Source: Chondrus crispus (taxonomy: Eukaryota > Rhodophyta > Florideophyceae > Gigartinales > Gigartinaceae). Taken from it: a stretch of 56,367 nt of DNA. Each line of letters starts with the position of its first letter. The stretch's first letter is position 1. The stretch covers positions 35,154-91,520 of the forward strand of contig NW_005179223.1 of assembly GCF_000350225.1 (NCBI RefSeq), in the 5' to 3' direction. The notes below the pieces were generated by a model. The model searched no databases and had not been told where the DNA came from. It worked only from the letters and a program-made list of their open reading frames with translations. The translations under genes and the position numbers were made by a program. This document shows positions 31,251-42,721 of this stretch, piece after piece.

Positions 31251-33998
31251 CTTTTGCGATCATTTGCGGGCGGCGGGCGTTCACTACTTCGCAATGCACA
31301 AGTGCAAGAGAGTGGCACTGTGCGAGTTAGGACTAGAACTGGATCCCATTTAACGTCTGAATCAGTTCTGGACGCTCTCAAACAACGTGATGAATGACGA
31401 CGCAGTAGAACGAGACAATTAGAAAGCCGAGAGATGAACGAAGACATTCACTGTAAGACGGCGAAGGAAAAACGTTGGTTGGTTTCTCTCGCTGCCGAGC
31501 GCAGCATAGTACGAGACAAGCTGCGATAATCGCGTCGAGAGAGGTGCCTAGTTCGGTCGATGCGTGCAGCAGCAGCACTTCAGAACATGAGTGACATATC
31601 GTAGTGGTGGCGAAGGTTTTGTCGTTGAGCACAGTGTCAACAGTGTCTCTCTCAGCTTTTCAGGGACAGCGACGTGTACAGTCCCAGAACGTTGAATAAA
31701 GTGATTTTTTGGGCCACGGCGATTATTTGAAGTTGCCAGATTAGTTCCCATGCGATTCGGACCTGTAAAAGGGGTTCATTTAAGTTACTTCATTTCTTTG
31801 AATGAACACATGTTGTGATTTGGCAACCGTATGTAACGCTAGATGTGCCTTTTCTGTGTTTATTGAGCTTGCAACTGTCAAAATCGGTGAAGGGCTTGGT
31901 AAGATGCGGCCTTTTCACCAGACATGCCCAGAAAAAAGGTCACTTGCCACATTTTATCATGAACTGTTATGGACCAGGCGCATCCAGGTGGAGTTGTGGA
32001 GTTGTGAGATGGGACAAAAGTTGTGTTGCTCGATGATGACAGAACGACAAGTCGGAAGTGTACTTGTAGGAAGACGCGGTAGTTGATGAGAGGGGCATGT
32101 TTTTGGGAGCATCTCAAGGGCTGTTTCCATCACGAACGGTGACTTTTGGCATTTAAGCATGGGGCACCTGCGCTCACGCCTGGGGCAGCATCTCTCACGA
32201 AAGGGCGGCGTCCGAGACGTACATCCGTTGTTCGCTGCTGAGGTAGCGGAGGGGCGGCTGTGGAAGGGCTGTGGGGGTACGGGGCAACATCCGAATACAG
32301 GTGCGGAAGCGGTACCCATTGGGTTGGGATGGGTAGGCGTCTTGACGAGAATCGGGGTAACGGTGATGCATGGCAGCAGAAGGGGGGGTCGCGTGTTCAA
32401 AGTTCGGGGCCGTGGACGATTGCCGGAAGGATTAGTGGCCCTGGGGAGTCTAGCGGAGTAGCTTGCAATATGGATTATTGACGCGGGTGATGGCTTTGAG
32501 TGCCAACGAGTGCCAGTTGCAGTCCACAAACGCCCCATCGCCGCTAATCTCGACTGGTCACTCACGTTCACATTCTTTTCTCCATCAATCGCTGAGCCCC
32601 ATGCACACACCGCGACCTCCCCCGTCCGCTGCACAAACATTTTTTCGCAAGTGCAGCAGTCTCGCAGGAACAAAGCCCTGCCATTTTCACTCATACGCAC
32701 CTATTTTGGCCTTCTTGCAAAGAATCTCTCCGCTAATTTAGGAGTCTCTCTTTTTGCTGCATCCACGGACCACGGTGCAAACACTATACTAATACCGTCA
32801 AACCTTTTCGTACTAGCAACCTGCCCGTTCCCCCGTCACCCCCCTTCATCCCGCCTTCGCGGTAATCCCCACTCACATCAACCCCGACTTCTGTCTACCT
32901 GCGCGCGTCCCACGGCCTGCGCGCAACAGCGACGCATCCGACACGGCGGAGATAGGCAGCGCAGGTGGCGGTCCAAGCGGCGGCGCTTGGAGTGGTGGCG
33001 GGAACCACATCGGCCCCGACTCCGCCACCGGCGCCGGCAACCGCAAACGCGACGCGAAGCAGGACGGCAGGAGCCCCACCGGCAGTAGCGCCGCCGCCGG
33101 AAAGTACAAGGCGTAGTGTCCGTGGAGCCGCGACAGAGCAGCGTGCACGGTAGCTAGAAGCACTGCAGCGGGGGCAGCCGGCCAGGCGCCGCGGCCGCTC
33201 GCTCTTAAGGCACGCGAATGGGGGAGAGGAGGGCGCTGCAGGAAGAAGAAAGTAACTTCTGGGCAGAGGAGGCGTCCCGCTTCGGGGCGCAAGGGCGTGA
33301 CGTGTGCCGCGCTGGCGCGGCATCCGCCAGTTCTTCATGTTTCAGACTCGCGCACGCCCGCGGAGGGAGGCAGGCCCCCCAGCGCGTCCATTTCTGCCTC
33401 GAGGGGACGGACGGGCTGGACTAGGACGGGGATGGGGGCATGGCCGGACTTTTTCTTGCCAGACGGGGTGGTTGTTGCGTTATGGGTGATCAAGTGGGGG
33501 TGCGTTCTTCTACAGTGACAACGCGGAGTATGTCAGGCGGTGAGTAAAGGCAAGTGAAGGGATTGTTCAAGTATTTTTTGTCAAGCAGAGGGAGACTCAG
33601 GCAGTTCAAATGTGCGTATATGACATGATACAATGTAGAATGCTGAGGCGTCTGAGCATCGTATTCACAGGAAGCCGACAGCTAAAGCCCTCGGCTAGCC
33701 CGCCGGTTTTCTGTGCATACAAAAAGAAGAAAAATAGAGGGAGGAAAGAGATGGGAGGACAGAGGAAAGAGGGGGAAGGAAAGTTGAAACGGAGGCGGTG
33801 ACCCATTATACTATGCAATTTTGTAGTTTAAAGGGAGTAAAACTGGGAAGAAAAAACGCTCACTTGAAAACAAACCGCTTCACTCTTCGGAGGCTGGCGT
33901 AATCTGGACTATATCTACTGAACCAGCTAACGTACTCAACGGATTCATCGCCCCCGTCGAAGTACATTTCCTGCTGAAGGAAGCGGATGTACAAAAGT
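31251..33998. other. No supported gene
   Basis: About 2.7 kb. 31251-31540 may be the tail of the pogo-like gene. 31550-32480 holds antisense frames with Pro/Thr/Ser-rich translations and no motif. 32500-33200 becomes GC-rich. 33700-33800 is a purine-rich run encoding Lys/Arg only by composition. Nothing further was recognised on either strand. Confidence 0.35.
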
Positions 33999-35023
33999 TC
34001 AAAGAACCAGGCGGAGCTCCATCTTCCGGGTGCTGGAGGGATGAAGAATTCGGCCCTTTACCGGCACTGTCGTCAGCCATATTGCTCTCCTCAACCAGAC
34101 CGCACATTTTTCCAATTGTTGAAGCGCTTCATGCTGCGCTACTAGTAGATACCGATCGCGAAGATTACTGTTCGTTCCCGGCAACCCGATCCAATCGTAC
34201 AATGCCTTTTGCTTCTCAACATCCAGAAACTTCTCCGCAATTGCGTTGTGGGGTTTTGCTGCAATTGCAAGATCCTCAATGCCATCGGCACGGCGATGGA
34301 AGGCATGGGCTTGGCTCAATAGCGCGTGGCCTCGCTTCCTCCCCGTTCTGACGAGCTTCTCTGGTGGTAAAGAGGGCATAATTTCCAGACAACTAACTTC
34401 TTCAGAGGCACCTCCACCACCTGCACTCGCGCCGGCACTGGAGGAGCCCTTCAAAACAACACCAGGAACATCACAGTCGGCCACGCTTTGTGCTGGCCTC
34501 TTCGGCCTCGATTTTAAAACAAGATCCCACTGCCGAGTTGTGCGAAGAAATAAAAGCGCATCGACGAACTCAAACTTGGCACCCACATCTTCGTCGCGGT
34601 CTTGGAAGTAGGTATACATATTGCTGATGTTCGCTCCGGAGTTGTAGACCGCCGTCGACGCGCCAATGAAAATCTTCTTAAGAAGATTTTCATTCGCGCT
34701 GCGATGGAGGGGCTCCCAAAACTTCTGGGGGGGCCGTGTTGGATTTTTGGCACGCGTTCTCTTTACGATACCATCAAACTTGATACAGTCTGCACGGGAT
34801 TTTTTGTAGAGCTGCAAGGCAGCACTACCCGTGCGGGGTGGTGGGTTGAATGCCGTGCTTTCTTGCTTTTTTCCTCGATGATAATGTTGAATGTGGCCAG
34901 TATCTCCGCTTAAAACTTTTCATTCTTCTTACCCGCCCCGCGCTTCGGGTCTTCTGATGCGGCCACAAAAGCCTTACATGCCGCGACTGTCTCGAATATG
35001 GACCAACCTTTTCCAGATCCCAT
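33999..35023 (-). pseudogene. Myb/SANT + NAM-associated-type protein of a Harbinger element, broken
   Basis: Read on the - strand from ATG 35023: ACKAFVAASEDPKRGAGKKN, then a TAA where FW is usual, then AEILATFNIIIEEK, which is the SANT-like start found in Harbinger partner proteins. After a frame change the 272-codon frame from 34817 continues with the second half: VYNSGANISNMYTYFQ, FEFVDALLFLRTTRQWD, SRPKRPA, a Gly/Ala/Ser linker, then GRKRGHALLSQAHAFHRRAD and a helical tail YLLVAQHEALQQLE. This order matches the Myb-like DNA-binding partner required with PIF/Harbinger transposases. It lies convergent to the Harbinger transposase at 23-29 kb. Identification is by pattern only and the similarity is distant. 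Confidence 0.5.
34674..34703. repeat. 30-bp perfect palindrome
   Basis: The arms 34674-34688 and 34689-34703 are exact reverse complements with no spacer (centre CTT|AAG). Both strands therefore encode ANENLLKKIF here. It lies inside the Myb-like relic. Confidence 0.95.
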
Positions 35024-35379
35024 GTTGATGTGCAATGGGAAATTGGGCTTTTGTTAAATTCTCGTGAAGATTTTGTGACTTGCTCACTCGAGACATGGAG
35101 AGGACATGGGAAAAAGAAGCCATATGGATACAGTGCTGGCGTTCGTTGGCTCTTGACGAAACAAGTCGTCGGGGAATTGCTCCATGGTCGTACTTTCCGC
35201 GAATCACTTGGACTGAATTCACGTGACATACTCCCCGCCGCCGCCGAAAAGCAGGTCGAAATTGTTGACATAGCCGAAATATTTGACCAAAACGCCGATC
35301 GACCCACAAACGGCAAGATTTCTAAAATTCTCGAAGGCGTCTTCCACGCAGATGGCGGGGCTGATGACGCGTCATCAGC

Positions 35380-37800
35380 GCGCTGATCTCAACAACGACG
35401 AAGACTGGTTGGATCTAGGTCCCGAAACCCCCTCCTATAAGAAACATTTCCTTCAGCAGAATATCACCGAAGCATGAGAAGGGGGGTCACAGACTGCGGC
35501 GAGAGGTCTCGAAGCCACCTGAACGATTTTCCGATGTCATAGAGCTAAGGCTTGATGTTGGAGAGCCTGCTTGTATCATACCGCTACGCGTATCAAACGG
35601 GATGCCGTGCCTGTTCGTGAGAGGAAACGTCGCTATCCACTGCCCAAGAAAGACTTCATGTCCCGATACGTTAGGCAGCTGCTAAAGCTTGGATTGTTCA
35701 ACACAATCACCGATCCCAATTGCGTATCCGCTCCACGCATCGTTCGAAAGCGCCTTTTGGCTATATATTGAATTACTGTTGACCACCGCCTCGTCGACAA
35801 TGCGACCTTCCAGTCGTTCTGGCCAATGCCGAACATCGACGCAGAATTCTTCGACGCCCGCGGCCCAATTCTTTTGCCGCTATCGACTTCTTTAGTGAGT
35901 ATTGGCAAGCTTCTTTCCATCCCGAAAATCAGCTACTTTTCGCCTTCATGACACAAGAGGGTGTCGTGATGCTTACCTGAACTACTCCACGGGGAACCAA
36001 CTCATCTGCTAACTTTCAAGAAACGGTTCCGGTCTGTTTCAACGAACTACGCAAAAATGTCAAGGCTAGGATCGAAGACTTTACTCTCTTCGTCACGAAT
36101 GAGGTGCTCCTTCTTCCCATACTCCTGCGTTTCTTCGTGTATGTCGTCCTCGAAAACTGTTTGTTGCATTCCCTAAGTCCGACTTATTTCTCCGAGAGGC
36201 TACATAGTGTGGGCGCATTATTGATTCCAATCGGTACCGTGCAACCCGAAAAACTTTTCAGGACTGAAGGACTACGATCTCCCCCGGACTGTCAGAGAGT
36301 TCTGAAAGTACGTACACGTAGCAAGTTGGGACTCTACGAGTATCTCACGTCTCGTTGAAAGGGCCTCGCGTTTGCGCAAATTTCTATAACTTGCTTACAC
36401 TAAGGCAGGTGGAAGATGAAAGAAGAAATCTATCTCTAAGTGAACCCTGTGTGGCTTGGGATGGTGTCACAAACACGAAGCAGCGTTTACGGACCGCCAA
36501 GAGCAGTTGCAAGAAGCAACTCTACTCGCACACCGTGACCTGAATTTACCCCTTCGGTGTACACCGCCGCGTCCGATAAGCACTGGGCCGTATGCGCCAC
36601 ACAGTTCCAACCTCCTGTGCTGTCGACACCTATCGAATATCAAGTTCATTAAACTCTGGATTTTATCAGTGGGACTTTTCTGAACGTGAGGAAAACTGGT
36701 CTACCTACGAGCATAAGGTATTCGCCGTTGTGCAAGCTTTCCGCAAATTAGACTATTTTCTCGCGAGAGACACCTCCACCCGTGTTTTCACAGACCATCG
36801 CAACTTGCTGTTAAATCTCAGCCCGGTCTCAATGGAACCATCCGTATGCCTTCACAAGGTGCTCGAGGTCACTCGGTCTGCACTCTTCCTAAGTGCATCT
36901 AATTACCTAATTAAGTACGTGCCTGGAGATTCCAACGTTTGGCCCGACATAAAAACACGACGGATGCGAGGCTATCAAAGAGACCCCTCTAGTCGCTTCG
37001 TTACATCTGCAATCCCGTTCATCGGTGTCAATATCCCTCCGGACTCCCTGGAGTTACAATGGCTCTCTGCTGCTGAGGTCATTAAAGCCCAATCCGTACA
37101 CAAGACCTTCGCTCCATGCACGGCTTAGCCACTCGATCCAGGGCTGCTGGCCATCAACGGGGCGGTATGAATACTCGAGGTTTGTTTCGACCGGAATCTA
37201 CGCCTCCTGACTATCGCCCACGCCAGATACGCTGGACATCGTGGTTTGGATGCAACTGGGAACGCACTATGTGAAGCATTCACGTGAACCAGCTTACGAA
37301 ATGACACTCGCTCTTTCATCTCATGTTGTCGTCTCTGCGTCCTTCACAAGAGTGGAAACAAGGTTCCACGACTCTTATCAACAACCTCACGTGCCTGCAT
37401 GCCAAACGAAGTCATTCACTTGGACTACCTGTTCCTCGAGGAGAGTGATGAGGACCGAAAGTACGTATTAGTGGTCAAAGATGAACTACCCGGATACTGT
37501 TGGGTGGAACCTACTAATTCTGCAGATCTTGCACATACCGGGAAAGTACTACCTCGCTTTAAATGCGTCTTTACGGCACCTGACACCTAGGTGTCCGATC
37601 AGGGCTCGCACTTCGAAAACAAAGTGCTCGAAAAACTCGCCAAGACATACCGCATTCATCACAAGTTCTCCGTCGCCTACTCCGCATGGGCAAACTGCAC
37701 TTTCGAATATCTCATGCGCTCTATATTGTCAGGCACAAGGGACGTGCTTGTCCACATCAATTCAGTTTTTTGGTGCTGCCGTCGTCTCTCCAAGTGATTG
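35380..37800 (+). pseudogene. Ty3/gypsy pol relic (RT, RNase H, integrase)
   Basis: The order on the + strand fits a gypsy pol. Pre-RT: NNDEDWLDLGPETPSY at about 35395. RT start: VPVRERKRRYPLPKKDFMS, YVRQLLKLGLF (35610-35700), then VDHRLVDNATFQSFWPMP at about 35780. The RT middle is badly shifted (traces to 36360). RNase H: WSTYEHKVFAVVQAFRKLDYF, FTDHRNLLLNL, KYVPGDSNVWPDI (36690-36950). Integrase: VIHLDYLFLEE, KYVLVVKDELPGYCWVEP (37405-37520) and SDQGSHFENKVLEKLA after a TAG at 37588-37590. No LTRs were identified, and the element is heavily decayed. Confidence 0.78.
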
Positions 37801-38622
37801 TGAATTTACAAGCGGTGGTCACGCGTACCTACTCATTACCGTTCTCAGTTTTGCCTTGTTAGTGTCCTTCTCTACTTTGTTACATGGTCTATTCGGCAAA
37901 TTAAGTTGAATAGCTTAACGTGTTAGGCCTCCAAGCCAATCAATACCACCAACACTGATTCTAACCCGCTCCAGGGCAAGGAGTTACACTTGTATTACAT
38001 GTCCTATCGAATACGAACGTCTTCATCTAACCATATTTGTTCTGTATCATAATAAGTGAGGTAGATTCTGTATTCGGTTGGTTCTGGTAAGCAGCGGACC
38101 AGTTCAGATAAACAGAAAGGTTTCAGTTCGGGACAGTGTCCGATACCCAACCATGAAAAATATCAACAGGAGTCCCAGGATCCCTACGAGAAATATTATT
38201 GAGACTCTTTATCAGGAATTATCCCACCCATAACCAAGATGGCTCAATTGAAACTCGCCCCGCAAGACTGGGCTTCTTTCATCCCAGCTATCCATTCTGT
38301 AGTGCACTGATACACCTCCCTCAATCGCGAGGCACACGCAGGATGCCACCCTCACCTGGTGTGCATCCCACGTGTATACCACGTGTAGTCGTGTACATAT
38401 ACCACGTGTAATCGTGTAACTATCCACCCCGGCATGGCCGGGTGTAAGCCCTGTCGAAGTACGGACAGTATGTCACTCTACGTGTATGCGTGTCGACCCC
38501 CACGTGTACGCGTGTATCATAACTCTATACAGGGGGTATTGCGTACCGTACAGCGTCGATGCTGGTACGCCGGTATTTATTACCGTGTTTTAATTAATTA
38601 ATTAATAATAATATTATTACGA
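37801..38622. other. Spacer with a cluster of CACGTGTA words
   Basis: No gene. Between 38366 and 38520 the words CACGTGTA/ACGTGTA and CGTGTA recur at least seven times (for example 38380-38403, 38401-38418, 38480-38515). The 24 bp at 38380-38403 match 4067-4090 upstream of the second GT61 gene at 22 positions. It could be an LTR promoter region of the chromovirus to the right, or a binding-site array. Confidence 0.4.
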
Positions 38623-38645
38623 CGTCGACTACTACATAGTCGACG
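38623..38645. repeat. 9-bp perfect hairpin
   Basis: CGTCGACTA, loop CTACA, TAGTCGACG, right after an AT-rich (TAAT)n run. It lies in the presumed leader or LTR of the chromovirus fragment. Confidence 0.7.
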
Positions 38646-38775
38646 CTCGACCCTAAGTAAAGAAGGCACGAAGCCTTGGGTTCTTTTCCTAAGCTTCTGG
38701 AATCTCGGTAGTAGCCTCGCGCCAGTATAGAACAAGCCGTGCTACACTACGCGAGCCCATCTACGACCACGAGAC

Positions 38776-38870
38776 CCAACCGCTGTACCGCGCGCGCTGC
38801 TACCGAGGATACTAACCGCTCTACCGCGCGCACTGCTACCGAGCATACTAACCACTCTACCGCGCGAGAC
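38776..38870 (+). repeat. 36-bp tandem repeat, about 2.6 copies
   Basis: Units at 38776-38811 and 38812-38847 plus a partial unit 38848-38870. The core is AACCGCT.TACCGCGCGC followed by CTGCTACCGAG. The units differ at a few positions. They sit just before the chromovirus integrase frame. Confidence 0.75.
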
Positions 38871-38892
38871 GTCCCTACCGCTCCGCCCTCTC

Positions 38893-40272
38893 TTGGCGAT
38901 CCCCGGTTCTAACCTTCGTTTTTGCTACCTACTGCGTCGATCGCGCCCGGACCCCGTTGCCGGTTATCACCGGGTTGTCTCCCGTACAAACGGCGTTTCG
39001 AACACGCGTGCTCTGCCCTGTGGTTATACACCACGACCCCAGTGCACGACAGGACGCTTGTCAAGAACCAAAAGGATCTCAAGCTATTCCCCGCGGCGGG
39101 CCCCCTGGAGTTCGTCGCAATCATTGCGACGAATTATGTCTATTATGGACGTCTTGGGGTCCCTGCCCAAGACCGCACACGAAAACCAACAGGTTTTGGT
39201 TATCACCGATCGGTTCTCGAAATTAAAGCGCAGTATCCCGCTCCGGACCACAACCGCTTCGGTCGTCGCAAACGCGTTTTTGGACAACTGGGTCTACGTC
39301 TACGGAGCGCATCGCTACGTACTAACGGACAATGGTCCTCAATTCGCTGCGAAATTCTTCCACGTGGTATGCGCCCTCCTGGGGGTGTGGCATTATCTCA
39401 CGACGGCCCACCACCCCCAGTCGAATGGGCAGACCGAATGGTTCAATCGCACGCTGGTGCAGCGTCTCCGGCACTACTTAGAGAAGCTCCAGCGCGATTA
39501 GGACGACTACGTGCAGCCGCTGACCTTCGCGTACAATACGCAGGTCCACCGGTAGACGGAGACGACTCCGTTCGACCTTGTGTTAACGCGCCCACCGTCC
39601 GGTTTAATTCGACCTGGTACTGTACGGCAGGACGCGGGGACCCATCGAGAGGATCCGCGGACCCCGGTGAAGTACAAATGCGCTACGCTGCGCAGGCTTC
39701 GCCACGCGCTCGACCGTGCTCGGACGAAATTAACCGCATCGCACAAGGGGTACAAGCACGATTTTGACAAGAAGGTCGGCTTCCGTCCGGTCGTCGTGGC
39801 GGGCGATTTTGTCTACGTTGATCGCCCGCACAGCCCGTTGAAAAGTGTCTAGCGACGCACGCCTGCGCAAGGTACGACCGGAACGGACGAGCTCTCTGTC
39901 AAACTTTTACCGAAGACAGAGGGTCCGTTCCGCGTACGCTCCGCTACGGATACCACGGTCCTCATCGAGCAGGACGGCGTGGAAAATCGCGTGAGTATCG
40001 TCCGCGTTACGAAGATGCCGCGCGGGACAGAGGATGCTGTCTTTCCGGCCACATCGACCGAAACAGACGCACGAGTCGCGACGCCAGGCGCGGAGGACGT
40101 CGTTGACCGCATTGTCGGACACCGTGCGACGCGTGGCGGGATTGACTAAAACGTCCTCTGGTTCGGGTATTCCGCCGCGGACGATACCCACCAGCCCGCC
40201 GATGGGCTCCCACAACCGTTTATAGACCGATATTGGCGCACGCGCCAAACTAGGACGACCGCACACGCGTAG
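38893..40272 (+). pseudogene. Chromovirus (Ty3/gypsy) integrase with C-terminal chromodomain
   Basis: A single + strand frame of 460 codons holds throughout with no frameshift, broken only by TAG 39499, TAG 39553, TAG 39850 and a TAA at about 40147. Integrase core: VLVITDRFSKL (Asp), VLTDNGPQFAAKF (Asp) and HHPQSNGQTEWFNRTL (Glu). Then TPFDLVLTRPP, a basic helix (RLRHALDRARTKL), GDFVYVDRP and KTEGPFRVRSATDTTVLI (the GPY-like module, about 39910-39970). It ends VVDRIVGHRATRGG, VLWFGYSAADD and GLPQPFIDRYW (40095-40235), which has chromodomain form. Chromodomains guide such elements to modified histones. The 5' genes are absent, so this is a 3' fragment. Confidence 0.78.
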
Positions 40273-42181
40273 CGCGACTCCCGGCCACGCATGGCCGCAC
40301 CGTTCAGACGATGGTGCTCGTACGCGCTGACGGAGATGGAGAGCAGTACCAAAGACCCGTTCTTTTTACCGCGGTCTACCGCGTCCGCAGGGTTTTAATT
40401 TAGTCGCGATTTGGGCTACGTTTTTCCTCTCACGCCGTGGGAAAAATCGTAGCGCATTTATAACAGCGGCATCGCGCTCCTGAGAGCATTATGCGTCCGG
40501 GAGTGTCGACTTAGAAAACCCGCTTTCGGATGTATTTGGAAACCGTAATGGTTTCTATCCGTTTCGTTCCGTTTCTTACGGTTTCCAAATTATGCTGCGA
40601 GAAAGAGGTCGCGAAGACGACGTTCCGATCGGTTGTCGCACGGGAAACGCTGCGAGCGCACGAGGGAAGTTCTGGCACATCCATCCATGCCCTTCTGTGG
40701 CCGACGTCGGCCGCAAAGGACGGAAACCAAGGGCGGATTTACGAAAATTGGCCAGCCCTTCGGGGCAGAAGTGCGAAGACGGGGATTCTCGTCCCAAACC
40801 GACCGTACGAAACTTGCACGCGCTGTTGTGCAAGCACGCTGGTGTGCTGGGGCAGTGAAGAACCGCCCGGGCGAATGTGTCGGCCCCGGCTCAGCTCGCC
40901 GGCGGGCGGCGGCGAGGACTTTTGTTCGTGCACTGTACGCCGCGAGACGCGGAACGCATCGGACGAAATGTCCCGAACGAACGCGGGCTCGGCCAATTCG
41001 GTGGTCTGCAGAGTCTCGCCGCGTTCGCGTCTTCGCGTTTGATACGCGGGAGTCATTCGCGCCGACGCCGGAGCCCCCGCAGGGCTCGACGGCTGGCCGT
41101 ACGGGTGAGCGCGCTCGTTTTCGCGGGGCCGGCCGATTTCGGGCGAGGCCGGAGGTATTGTAGAGGGATTTCGTGGTGAGCAGAAGAGACAAAACGGACG
41201 AGGGAGTTTTGGGGGTGAGTTGGCGGATTCTGTTCAGTTCGCATCGGGAAAACTGATGCACACGCTTACCGAATCGGACGAGACAGCGGGCTTACAGACC
41301 GCCGGCTCAACGAAGAGCTGGGAGGCATGGTCGTTTGCGCGCACAGAGACGAAGAACGACAGGAACGGAACCGCGCGGTCGAAAAGGTGGTCGCTACGAC
41401 GACGTAGCGAAAGCCAAGTAAGGGGGTCTGTAGTATAACGACCGACGCGCGCGAGGGGAGGTTATTAACCGTGCGGCCGTGTACAGAGCACACGTGGGCG
41501 GGTGAGGCCACGCGTAGGGAGCGCGCGCGTGTACTGATCGGTCGTGGCGTGGCGCACGTGTACAGTAGCACACGTATCGTCCGTGCGGTAGTCTGTAAAC
41601 AACACGCGTGTACAGTAGTGAACACGTGTAGTAACAGCGTCCGTGCGGTAGTGGTAATTATGGGGCTAGATTTTTAATTGTTTACAGTACTCAGCACGTA
41701 CTAGGCGGCAGGTACTGGACTACGGTACTGGGACAGGTATCCGAGTCGTCCCTCTGAGGGGTTAAGACCTGGCACCCGTCCCCACCAGTAAACTGGGGCA
41801 AGTTCGCCCCCGTCCCTTTCGCTCCTAATCTATGACCGTTCGGTAGTTCACCCGCGCGCTGGCTTCTAACCCGTTACAGGTCGCTCCCGTTTACGCACCA
41901 CGTGGCAACTGCGCGTGACCGGCCAGTGAGCCTCTCCCTTTTCCTGAGTTCGACCGTATCGGATCTGTTCGCGCTGCTCGTCCGCGTCGCGTGGTCCCTC
42001 TACAAGGCCTCCGCCTCTCACCCAACCCAGGGCGGAGAGGAGTTATCCTAAACTCGTCTTTCCTCTTCATATATACGTCTCCTTTTATGTCTCGTGCGGT
42101 GACGAATGGTTATTTTTGTGTTCTGCTCCTCAAATGTTCCGGACCCGGGAAGTGATTGAGAAATCTCGTTCGTTGCAGTAT
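40273..42181. other. CpG-rich stretch without a supported gene
   Basis: Arg-rich frames are open on both strands at 40590-41261, as expected from CpG-rich composition, and none shows a motif. 41470-41650 again contains many ACACGTG/CGTGTACAG words and a 13-bp word GTCCGTGCGGTAG repeated at 41579 and 41639. 41700-42120 has pyrimidine-rich sequence and a CATATATACG box at about 42066, which may be an old LTR promoter. No boundary can be set. Confidence 0.35.
40534..40590. repeat. 15-bp perfect inverted repeat
   Basis: The arms 40534-40548 (ATTTGGAAACCGTAA) and 40576-40590 are exact complements, with a 27-nt loop rich in GTTTC. It follows the chromovirus fragment by about 260 bp. Confidence 0.8.
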
Positions 42182-42472
42182 GTTGCAGGTACCACCTGTA
42201 GGTTTGATTTACAGAACAATCAGGTTCTTTATCAGTTCTACTTCGCGAACAACAACTTTCTCAACGAACACACACAACGGAAGTACCCTTGAATGCGCAA
42301 GCAGTGATAACAGCCAGCCACACAGGCTCTCAGGCAACAACCACAAAGCGACTTATTCCTCCTCCGCGTCCGTATCGTGACCCCTTCCTCCCTCCGCGTA
42401 CTCCTCAGTCCATTCCCATATGAACGTTCCCTGTTTCTGTTCCGCACACGTCCGCGACCGTTCCTCTCAATC
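42182..42472 (-). repeat. Left 291-bp direct repeat, part of a putative 3' LTR
   Basis: It matches 55997-56287 without an indel, with about 14 differences by eye (about 95%). On the - strand it ends TACAGGTGGTACCTG. The sequence to its right up to about 42716 (where the - strand reads TGTGAATTAGG) directly follows the purine-rich end of the gypsy integrase gene. The whole 42182-42716 therefore has the position of a 3' LTR of about 535 bp, but only the left 291 bp recur in the window. Confidence 0.75.
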
Positions 42473-42721
42473 TGCCACCCTTCTCTGCGCTTGCATTCCA
42501 GCGGGCGTCTGCCCTCCCTTGTTCCTCAATTGGGCTTGAACTACCACTCGTCGGCGTGTAAACGAGCGGCACGAGTTCTGATGCGATGACGACCGACCGC
42601 ATCGCATCCTTTCGTCAGTATGAATTAAATGCACTGTCCAGTACCTTGCCGAACTCTTCTACTGTAGAATGTGAACGTGGCCCTACAGTACACCAATGTA
42701 CGACACCTAATTCACAGAGTC

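Noticed and set aside
31957..32700. 247-codon - strand frame
   Set aside because: Pro/Thr/Ser-rich with no conserved block or family; both strands show similar chance frames.
35030..35386. 118-codon + strand frame opposite the Myb-like relic start
   Set aside because: No recognisable domain. It starts just upstream of the relic's ATG on the other strand, and its end runs into the gypsy pol leader. It could be part of gypsy gag but nothing supports that.
14777..40272. Possible reassignment of TAG to Gln, because many in-frame TAG codons stand where Gln fits
   Set aside because: Intact host genes here end in TAG (GT61 copy 1 and the kinase), and the broken transposon genes also carry TAA, TGA and frameshifts, so decay is the simpler reading.
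40590..41261. 223-codon - strand frame and long + strand frames over the same bases
   Set aside because: All are Arg/Ala/Pro-rich and open on several frames at once because the DNA is CpG-rich; no motif and no second copy.
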